This document shows, one piece after another, positions 1 to 5,045 of a stretch of DNA of 5,045 bases. A program made the position numbers and the translations under genes. The notes beneath the pieces were generated by a model. The model was not told the DNA's origin, searched no databases, and worked only from the letters and a program-made list of their open reading frames with translations. The DNA is taken from assembly GCA_028705785.1 (NCBI GenBank), contig JAQWCT010000192.1:1-5045 (forward strand), in the 5' to 3' direction. The stretch comes from Sulfurospirillaceae bacterium (GTDB lineage Bacteria; Campylobacterota; Campylobacteria; Campylobacterales; Sulfurospirillaceae). The stretch's first letter is position 1, and every line of letters begins with the position of its first letter.

Positions 1-542
1 ACTAAATTACCTTTATGGGATAAAAGCATTTCAAACAATTCTATCTCTTTTTGAGTAAGTACAATAGCCGTTTGATTTTGTATCAATACCTTATTCTCAT
101 AATCATAAACATTTTGCTTATCAATGTGAATAATAGTTTTAGATTTTTCAAGCAAAATAGTGGCACTTGCTTCCAATAATCTTGTTAAATCTCTCTCTTT
201 TATGGGTTTTACAATATATTCTACCAATGAGAGCTTGATAGATTCAAGTAAAAAATCTTGATCGGTATAGGCACTGGTCACGATAATAGGTATATGATGA
301 TTTTCTTTCCTAATTTTTTTAATCAGTTCAAGACCATTCATTTTAGGCATCTTAATATCAGTGATAATAATATCAGGATGTTGGTTTTGATAAATAAAAA
401 ATGCCTCTTGTCCGTCACCTGCTGTATAGACTTGGTTAACATACAAGAGCAAAACTTTAGCAAAACTAGCACGCAAGTGTTCCTCATCTTCGACCAATAA
501 AATAGAACTATTTTTTAAAATTAACTCTGTTTTTTTTAACAC
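1..542 (-). CDS. OmpR-family response regulator, 3' end cut by window edge
   Basis: This is the N-terminal 180 codons of a two-component response regulator, a cytoplasmic DNA-binding protein that a sensor kinase phosphorylates. The receiver domain spans about residues 12-125. It shows the acidic pair E18-D19, the phosphoacceptor D62 in ITDIKMPKMNGLE, the switch residue S90 in VTSAY, and the conserved lysine K112 in YIVKPI. After a short linker, residues about 143-180 (VYDYENKVL, then LTQKEIELFEMLLSHKGNLV) match the beginning of an OmpR/PhoB winged-helix output domain. The recognition helix lies beyond the window. The start is GTG at 542-540, because a G-rich Shine-Dalgarno sits 5 nt upstream. 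A nearby ATG at 547-545 is in another frame and stops after three codons. The gene is divergent from the histidine kinase at 612, so that kinase is the likely partner (inference). The receiver is certain, the OmpR class is likely, and the specific target is unknown. Confidence 0.93.
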   Translation of the reverse strand, partial: MLKKTELILKNSSILLVEDEEHLRASFAKVLLLYVNQVYTAGDGQEAFFIYQNQHPDIIITDIKMPKMNGLELIKKIRKENHHIPIIVTSAYTDQDFLLESIKLSLVEYIVKPIKERDLTRLLEASATILLEKSKTIIHIDKQNVYDYENKVLIQNQTAIVLTQKEIELFEMLLSHKGNL

Positions 543-547
543 ACCAT

Positions 548-554
548 CCCCCCT
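548..554 (-). promoter_or_regulatory. Shine-Dalgarno that sets the GTG start of the response regulator
   Basis: Read on the minus strand the sequence is AGGGGGG, followed by ATGGT and then the GTG start at 542. The 5-nt spacing suits the GTG. The ATG at 547-545 directly abuts the G-tract with no spacing and opens only a three-codon frame (ATG GTG TGT TAA), so it is an unlikely start. The core is a run of six G, an unusual form of ribosome-binding site. Confidence 0.6.
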
Positions 555-563
555 AAAAGGACA

Positions 564-572
564 ATTATAACA
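564..572 (-). promoter_or_regulatory. Extended -10 promoter element for the response regulator gene
   Basis: The minus strand reads TGTTATAAT, a perfect TATAAT with a TG one base upstream (extended -10, TGnTATAAT). Campylobacterota housekeeping promoters rely on this -10 form and often lack a clear -35; no good -35 is seen here. Transcription would begin near 557, giving a leader of about 15 nt that contains just the G-rich Shine-Dalgarno. Confidence 0.55.
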
Positions 573-582
573 CGAAAACAGA

Positions 583-588
583 TACAAT
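583..588 (+). promoter_or_regulatory. Candidate -10 element for the histidine kinase gene
   Basis: TACAAT fits the TAnAAT form of sigma-70-type -10 boxes. It would start transcription near 595, leaving a short leader with the AAGGAAG ribosome-binding site at 601-607. An alternative plus-strand -10, TATAAC at 566-571, overlaps the opposing TATAAT of the response regulator gene. Either choice packs the two divergent promoters into 69 bp, so one bound regulator could affect both. Confidence 0.4.
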
Positions 589-600
589 ACCATTTTTGGC

Positions 601-607
601 AAGGAAG
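601..607 (+). promoter_or_regulatory. Shine-Dalgarno of the histidine kinase gene
   Basis: AAGGAAG lies 4 nt before the ATG at 612. It supports that ATG as the start, and the encoded protein then begins with a short basic segment followed directly by a membrane helix, as expected for a sensor kinase. Confidence 0.65.
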
Positions 608-611
608 AATA

Positions 612-2261
612 ATGATTAAAACAGTCAATTTCACGCAACGCTATGTCTTAGCCCTTGCTATTATTGCTTTACTCTCTGTCCTTGCCTACTATAATCTTAA
701 TCATCTCATCTCTAGCCAATCAAACGATGGTAAAACTATTGATACCAGCAGTAGACAAGGTATTCTCTCTCAACAAATCGCTCTTTATGCCATCTACTAT
801 AAAACAGACAATTTACAAAATAGCATCAAAAGCATGGAAGACTCTCACAATCTCCTTATCTCTTTTCCTATGTCTGATGAGCTTAAAAAAATCTATTTTG
901 CAGACCCGATTTTGCTTGATGACAAAGTGAAAAAGTTTCTTTTTCATGCCAAACGCTTTCAAGAAAATCGTGATGGGAGAAGCTTGACCTATATATTGCA
1001 AAACTCACAAGGGTTATTACAACATTTGGAAAAAGCAGCCTCTATTTATGTTGCCAACGCTGAAGCCAATACCGAAAAGCTTAAACAAGTAGAGTTGTTG
1101 ATTTTTATTTTAACACTTGTAACACTTGGCTTTGAAGCACTCTTTATTTTCAAGCCTGCCAATAAAAAAATTACCGAGGATACACAAGAGATTATTCGGC
1201 AAAAAGATTACTCAAACGCCGTTATCGAGTCAAGTACTAATGCTATTATTACGCTTGATGCAAATCTAAGAATTCAAACCTACAATCAAATGGCAGAGAC
1301 TATTTTTGGATATTCTAAAGCTGAAATGCTTAACCAGTTATCTTTTGGAAAAATTATTCCTAAAGAACATGTGGCAATGCAAAAAGAAGGTATTTTTCAT
1401 TTTATCAGCATTCTAGAAAGCGAGAATAGAAAAGAACCTCATGAAATTGAAGCTATCAATAATCAGGGTCAAACACTACCTATTAGAATTTCTTTTGGTG
1501 TGAGTGGGAAAGATAATGATATTCTTATTGTTGCTAGTATTCAAGATATTTCCAAAGAAAAGCTCAAAGACAAAATCATGATTCAACAAGGAAAATTCGC
1601 AGCACTTGGTGAGATGATCGCTATCATCGCACATCAATGGAGACAGCCATTGGCACAATTAAGCTTCAACTGTCTTTATATACGAAAAAAACTGACTGAC
1701 CTAGAACTGATTAAAGAAACTGAAAAAAATGAAGAAATTATTCAATTTATGTCAGAAACGATCACTAACTTTGAAAATTTTTATAAAAAAACAGATAACG
1801 CTATTTTTCATCCAAATACATCCATTGAACAAGCTATCAAACTGGTTGAATCTTTATTAAAACTTAATGAAATAAAGTTAATTAAAAATATAGACTCCAA
1901 TATCAAAATTTATGGGAATTCTAATAGTCTAGCTCAAGTTGTTCTATCCATTGTTCAAAATACAATTGATATTATTCGCACTTCTCATATTCAAAATCCT
2001 TTTATTTCTATTGAACTTCATTCTACTCAAGATTCTATTATCTTAACTATTTTGGATAATGCTGGTGGTATTAAGGTCATCCCCATAGACGATATTTTCA
2101 AGCCTTTTCATAGCAATCAAAAGCGACCATCGACTGGAATAGGGCTTTATATGTCAAAACTGCTCATTGAAAATCAGTTTCATGGAACGATTACCGCAAA
2201 CAATGTTGACACTGGTGCTGTCTTTACTATACAACTTCCTTATTATTTTCATATTATCTAA
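612..2261 (+). CDS. Membrane sensor histidine kinase with PilJ/NarX-like sensor and PAS domain
   Basis: This 549-residue two-component kinase would autophosphorylate on histidine and pass the phosphate to a response regulator, most likely the divergent one at 542. Transmembrane helix 1 is about residues 11-33 and helix 2 about 161-180; between them lies a roughly 125-residue periplasmic helical domain. Residues 43-56 (IDTSSRQGILSQQI) resemble the P-box of PilJ/NarX-type sensors, but G50 stands where the second arginine of GRQRMLSQRI-type motifs is usual. A PAS domain covers about 200-315 (NAIITLD, then AETIFGYSKAEML). The H-box at about 330-347 (ALGEMIAIIAHQWRQPL) puts the phosphoacceptor at H341. 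The ATPase domain shows an N-box around N450, a G1 box DNAGGI (482-487), an F-box IFKPF (495-499) and a G2 box TGIGL (508-512). All kinase boxes are present, so it should be active. There is no receiver or HPt domain. It lies on the same strand as nosZ, 166 bp upstream. The ligand is unknown. Confidence 0.93.
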   Translation: MIKTVNFTQRYVLALAIIALLSVLAYYNLNHLISSQSNDGKTIDTSSRQGILSQQIALYAIYYKTDNLQNSIKSMEDSHNLLISFPMSDELKKIYFADPILLDDKVKKFLFHAKRFQENRDGRSLTYILQNSQGLLQHLEKAASIYVANAEANTEKLKQVELLIFILTLVTLGFEALFIFKPANKKITEDTQEIIRQKDYSNAVIESSTNAIITLDANLRIQTYNQMAETIFGYSKAEMLNQLSFGKIIPKEHVAMQKEGIFHFISILESENRKEPHEIEAINNQGQTLPIRISFGVSGKDNDILIVASIQDISKEKLKDKIMIQQGKFAALGEMIAIIAHQWRQPLAQLSFNCLYIRKKLTDLELIKETEKNEEIIQFMSETITNFENFYKKTDNAIFHPNTSIEQAIKLVESLLKLNEIKLIKNIDSNIKIYGNSNSLAQVVLSIVQNTIDIIRTSHIQNPFISIELHSTQDSIILTILDNAGGIKVIPIDDIFKPFHSNQKRPSTGIGLYMSKLLIENQFHGTITANNVDTGAVFTIQLPYYFHII

Positions 2262-2283
2262 ACAATAATTTTTTCAGATAATA
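2252..2283 (+). repeat. AT-rich inverted repeat at the kinase stop codon
   Basis: TATTATCT (2252-2259) is complementary to AGATAATA (2276-2283), making an 8-bp stem with one G-C pair and a 16-nt loop. The stem spans the end of the kinase gene. It contains too little G+C and has no T-run after the stem, so it is a poor intrinsic terminator. Readthrough from the kinase gene into nosZ therefore remains possible. Confidence 0.25.
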
Positions 2284-2325
2284 AAATAGCGACTCAAAAG
2301 AAACCTGAAGTATTATAGAATTTCA

Positions 2326-2338
2326 TTGAATACATCAA
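2326..2338 (+). promoter_or_regulatory. TTGA-N5-TCAA palindrome upstream of nosZ
   Basis: The sequence TTGAATACATCAA has perfect FNR/CRP-family half-sites TTGA and TCAA, centred at 2332, about 96 bp before the nosZ ATG. The canonical FNR-type spacing is six bases, and here it is five, so half-site geometry is off by one. nos genes in Campylobacterota are known to be controlled by CRP/FNR-family regulators (the Nss proteins of Wolinella), so the site is worth recording, but it may be chance. Confidence 0.3.
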
Positions 2339-2340
2339 AA

Positions 2341-2358
2341 TGTTAAATATGTGTTAAA
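2341..2358 (+). promoter_or_regulatory. Tandem heptamer repeat, possible OmpR/PhoB-type operator of nosZ
   Basis: TGTTAAA (2341-2347) is repeated exactly at 2352-2358, separated by TATG. Two 7-bp direct repeats with a 4-bp AT-rich spacer (11-bp period, one helical turn) is the arrangement of the Pho box and of other OmpR-family sites, where two regulator molecules bind head to tail. An OmpR-type regulator is encoded in this window, so it is the obvious candidate to bind here (inference). The repeat ends 10 bp before a weak -10 candidate at 2369, the spacing seen at activated Pho-type promoters. Confidence 0.45.
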
Positions 2359-2368
2359 GATAAGGGAA

Positions 2369-2374
2369 TAAAGT
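2369..2374 (+). promoter_or_regulatory. Weak -10 candidate for nosZ
   Basis: TAAAGT matches TATAAT at four of six positions and lies 10 bp after the heptamer repeat, as expected for a promoter that needs an OmpR-family activator instead of a -35. Transcription would begin near 2381 with a leader of about 47 nt. Competing candidates are TATTAT at 2311-2316 and TAATAA at 2382-2387. If TATTAT were used, the heptamer repeat would lie downstream of the start and would suit repression better. The sequence does not decide between them. Confidence 0.25.
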
Positions 2375-2392
2375 GCCCTCTTAATAACATTT

Positions 2393-2404
2393 ATTTGACC
2401 AAAT
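2393..2404 (+). repeat. Short palindrome ATTTG-AC-CAAAT in the nosZ leader
   Basis: ATTTG (2393-2397) and CAAAT (2400-2404) are perfect inverted 5-bp arms with a 2-bp centre, 23 bp before the nosZ ATG. It could be a small operator or a chance palindrome in AT-rich DNA. The arms are too close together to form an RNA hairpin. Confidence 0.2.
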
Positions 2405-2415
2405 CTCGTGTTTTC

Positions 2416-2423
2416 AAAGGAGG
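2416..2423 (+). promoter_or_regulatory. Strong Shine-Dalgarno that decides the nosZ start
   Basis: AAAGGAGG is close to the full anti-Shine-Dalgarno complement and ends 4 nt before the ATG at 2428. An in-frame TTG at 2395 would add 11 residues, but it has no ribosome-binding site and would place a charged segment before the signal peptide. The ATG is therefore the start. Confidence 0.85.
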
Positions 2424-2427
2424 AAAT

Positions 2428-5028
2428 ATGGAAAAAGGTTTTAAACAATTTTCATCTCTTTTACTCACAAGTACACTTTTAGCAACGGCTTCAATGGCTG
2501 CGGGGGAAGGTACTTTAGATAAAGTGATGAAAGAGAGAGGTTTGTCCGAAGCAGATGTCGTTCGTGCTGCAAAGACTTACAATCCAACGGGTGTTCATGA
2601 TAAATACATGGTATTTAGCTCAGGCGGGCAATCTGGACAAATGCTAGTATATGGTGTTCCTTCCATGAGGATCTTAAAATATATCGCTGTATTTACGCCA
2701 GAACCTTGGCAAGGATATGGTTTTGATGAAGAGAGTAAAAAAGTTTTAGATCAGGGTAAAATCCGTGGTAAAGACATCACTTGGGGTGACACACACCATC
2801 CATCACTCTCTGAAACAGATGCTAAAGCAGATGGAAAGTGGCTTGTTATCAATGATAAAGCCAATCCTAGAATTGCCGTTATCGATCTTAAAGATATGGA
2901 AACGAAACAGATTGTTGTTAACCCTGTTTTCAAGTCTGAACATGGTGGATCTTTCTTTACTCAAAATTCAGAATATATCATTGAAGCAGCACAATACGCC
3001 GCTCCATTTGATAACAACTACCATCCTATCGAAGACTATAAAGAGACCTATCGTGGTGGCGTAACACTGTGGAAATTTGATCCAAAAGCAGGACGAATTC
3101 AACCAAAAGATTCTTACACACTCGAGTTACCTCCTTATATGCAAGATTTAAGTGATGCGGGTAAAAATGTCAGTCATGGCTGGGGATTTACCAATTCATT
3201 TAACTCAGAAATGTATACTGGTGGTATTGAAGTAGGTATGCCACCTAATGAAGCGGGTATGAGTAGAAGCGATACCGATTATCTCCATGTCTATGACTGG
3301 AAAAAATTGGCAGAACTGGCTAAAGACCCTAAAAATGTTAAAATCGTCAATGACCATAAAGTTATTCCTATGGAAGTTGCCATCAAAAATGATGCACTTT
3401 TCTTAATTCCAGAACCAAAATCTCCACATGGTGTTGATGTTGACCCAACAGGTGAATACATCGTTGTGTGTGGAAAACTTGACACACATGCATCAGTCTA
3501 TAGTTTTTCAAAGATTCAAGCTTTGATTAAAAGTAAAGACTATGCAGGTAAAGATCCTTATGGTATACCTATCCTTGATATGAAAAAAGCACTTCATGGA
3601 CAAGTAGAACTGGGACTGGGACCATTGCATAATCAATACTCCAATGTTGATGGCGAAATCTATACTTCATTGTATGTTGACTCACAAGTTGTTAAATGGA
3701 ACTTCAAAACCCTTAAAGTTTTAGACAGAGTTAATGTTCACTATAACATCGGACATCTTTGTGGTATGGAAAGTAACACAGCTGATCCTCAAGGTGATTA
3801 TATCATCGCATTGAACAAACTTTCTATCGATAGGTTTGCCAATGTTGGACCGTTGCACCCTCAAAATCACCAGTTGATTGATATCAAAGGTGGCAAGATG
3901 GATATGTTAGTGGATATGCCTATTCCTTTAGGTGAGCCTCATGATGCCGTAGCCATTCGTATCAGTAAGCTACATTCAGAAGTTCGTTACCCTATGGGAA
4001 CAAACTCACGAACAGGAGAACAGCATCCAGGTAAAACATTGGCTGGACAAGAGAGAATTGAGCGTAAAGGTAATGATGTTACCGTTTATGCGACATTGGT
4101 TAGATCTCATATCAACCCAGAGCGCATTACGGTGAACAAAGGTGACAATGTTACGATTTATATGACCAATCTTGAACGAGCACAAGATGAAACACATGGA
4201 TTTACGGTAGATAACTACAATGTTCATGCTTCAGTTGAACCAGGTAAAGTATCAACTGTGAAATTTAAAGCAGATATGGAAGGGGTATTTCCTTACTATT
4301 GTACGGAATTTTGTTCAGCACTTCACCTTGAAATGATGGGTTATTTGATGGTCAAAGATCCAAACAAAAAATATGAAAGTATCCAAAAACTCAAAATGGC
4401 AACCATGAGCCAAGAACAACTCAAAGCTGAATATGACAAAACGGTCGCGGTTAACACTGCAACGGACGCGGTCATCCAAAGCGTTGTGAAGTTCCTCAAA
4501 GAGAACCATTATGAAAAACACGAAGTCGTTAAAAACCTCGTAACCGATGCACTTGACCAATATGGCAAAATTCCTGAGCAGAAAAAGCTCTCTGATGCTG
4601 CTGTTAAATCCGGTGATTTTGAGAAAGCTGTCTTGTTTGAAAATATGATCTGGCAGTATATGGTCAAAACTGCGGATGTTGGTATTCGTGCCAAAGATTC
4701 ACTTGTCAGACTTGTCGCGACCAAACAAACACCAGAAGCCTCTAAAGGTGAAATTGCCTTCAATGAAGGTGGTTGTTCAGGTTGTCATGTTATCGGAAAA
4801 GTAAGCTCAGGTCCTGATTTAACAGGTGTTTTAGGTCGTCATGAAAATGGCGATAAGTGGGTAGCTGATTTTATCAAAAATCCAGAGCACAAGTATAACG
4901 ACCCTTATGTTAAAGCAATGATTGACTACTTTAACTTAAGAATGCCAAATCAAAACATGAAAGATTCTGAAGTTCAAAATATTATTCACTATCTCAAATG
5001 GATTGATAGTAACGCTAACTTGTTCTAG
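2428..5028 (+). CDS. nosZ: Cytochrome c-fused nitrous oxide reductase (clade II, Sec-exported)
   Basis: This 866-residue periplasmic enzyme reduces N2O to N2, the last step of denitrification. The N-terminus (basic MEKGFKQF, hydrophobic core 9-21, cleavage near residues 24-25 at ASMAA) is a Sec signal peptide without a Tat twin-arginine motif, typical of clade II NosZ. A beta-propeller (about 50-520) carries all seven CuZ histidines by motif: H123 and H124 (DTHHP), H172 (EHGG), H334 (SPHG), H401 (PLHN), H443 (IGHL) and H505 (EPHD). The cupredoxin domain (about 550-645) has the CuA ligands H590, C625, C629, H633 and M636 in CTEFCSALHLEM. A mainly helical linker (about 646-770) leads to a cytochrome c domain with haem site C783-SG-C786-H787 and probable axial M839 (LRMPNQ). 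This fusion is the Campylobacterota form known from Wolinella succinogenes. The haem domain probably passes electrons to CuA (inference). The gene looks intact. Accessory nos genes would be expected downstream, outside the window. Confidence 0.98.
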   Translation: MEKGFKQFSSLLLTSTLLATASMAAGEGTLDKVMKERGLSEADVVRAAKTYNPTGVHDKYMVFSSGGQSGQMLVYGVPSMRILKYIAVFTPEPWQGYGFDEESKKVLDQGKIRGKDITWGDTHHPSLSETDAKADGKWLVINDKANPRIAVIDLKDMETKQIVVNPVFKSEHGGSFFTQNSEYIIEAAQYAAPFDNNYHPIEDYKETYRGGVTLWKFDPKAGRIQPKDSYTLELPPYMQDLSDAGKNVSHGWGFTNSFNSEMYTGGIEVGMPPNEAGMSRSDTDYLHVYDWKKLAELAKDPKNVKIVNDHKVIPMEVAIKNDALFLIPEPKSPHGVDVDPTGEYIVVCGKLDTHASVYSFSKIQALIKSKDYAGKDPYGIPILDMKKALHGQVELGLGPLHNQYSNVDGEIYTSLYVDSQVVKWNFKTLKVLDRVNVHYNIGHLCGMESNTADPQGDYIIALNKLSIDRFANVGPLHPQNHQLIDIKGGKMDMLVDMPIPLGEPHDAVAIRISKLHSEVRYPMGTNSRTGEQHPGKTLAGQERIERKGNDVTVYATLVRSHINPERITVNKGDNVTIYMTNLERAQDETHGFTVDNYNVHASVEPGKVSTVKFKADMEGVFPYYCTEFCSALHLEMMGYLMVKDPNKKYESIQKLKMATMSQEQLKAEYDKTVAVNTATDAVIQSVVKFLKENHYEKHEVVKNLVTDALDQYGKIPEQKKLSDAAVKSGDFEKAVLFENMIWQYMVKTADVGIRAKDSLVRLVATKQTPEASKGEIAFNEGGCSGCHVIGKVSSGPDLTGVLGRHENGDKWVADFIKNPEHKYNDPYVKAMIDYFNLRMPNQNMKDSEVQNIIHYLKWIDSNANLF

Positions 5029-5045
5029 CCTACACAAACCAACAA

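Noticed and set aside
258..500. Plus-strand 80-residue reading frame
   Set aside because: It lies opposite the response regulator, whose receiver motifs are clear; its product has no recognisable features.
536..547. Three-codon ATG frame (Met-Val-Cys) on the minus strand as a leader peptide
   Set aside because: Its ATG directly abuts the G-rich Shine-Dalgarno with no spacing, so translation from it is unlikely; it was used only to justify the GTG start.
2363..2379. AGGG/CCCT hairpin in the nosZ leader
   Set aside because: Only four base pairs with a nine-base loop; too weak to call a terminator or riboswitch.
2395..2427. In-frame TTG start adding 11 residues to NosZ
   Set aside because: It has no ribosome-binding site, while the ATG at 2428 has AAAGGAGG and gives a normal Sec signal peptide.
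4006..4763. Minus-strand reading frames of 73-84 residues inside nosZ
   Set aside because: They run antisense to conserved CuA and linker coding sequence, with no family resemblance, and are expected by chance.
5029..5045. Start of a following nos gene
   Set aside because: Only 17 bases remain and they contain no start codon or ribosome-binding site.

Overview
The window is AT-rich and reads as chromosomal DNA of a Campylobacterota (epsilonproteobacterial) denitrifier or N2O respirer. The best indicator is a nitrous oxide reductase with a Sec-type signal peptide and a C-terminal cytochrome c domain, the form known from Wolinella succinogenes and relatives. The style of the histidine kinase (H-box AHQWRQPL) and of the response regulator fits the same group. 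Sulfurospirillum or Wolinella-like genera are plausible, but the genus cannot be fixed from this sequence alone.

Layout: (1) positions 1-542, minus strand, hold the N-terminal 180 codons of an OmpR-type response regulator. It starts at a GTG codon and runs off the left edge. (2) Positions 543-611 are a 69-bp divergent promoter region. (3) Positions 612-2261, plus strand, encode a 549-residue membrane histidine kinase with a PilJ/NarX-like periplasmic sensor, a PAS domain and a complete kinase core. (4) Positions 2262-2427 are a 166-bp leader region with several repeat signals. One is a tandem heptamer TGTTAAA-TATG-TGTTAAA, which has the geometry of an OmpR/PhoB-family binding site. (5) Positions 2428-5028, plus strand, encode a complete 866-residue cytochrome c-fused nitrous oxide reductase (nosZ). 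Its true start is the ATG behind a strong AAAGGAGG, not an upstream in-frame TTG. (6) The last 17 bases hold no recognisable feature. The rest of a nos cluster would be expected beyond the right edge.

Working model (inference): the divergently transcribed kinase and regulator form a two-component pair. Its sensor belongs to the fold that detects nitrate/nitrite in NarX, but it lacks the key arginine of the ligand motif. The regulator's OmpR-type output domain could act at the heptamer repeat in front of nosZ. NosZ itself reduces N2O to N2 in the periplasm. The enzyme is a known type; the least-described part of the window is this possible dedicated two-component control of nosZ.
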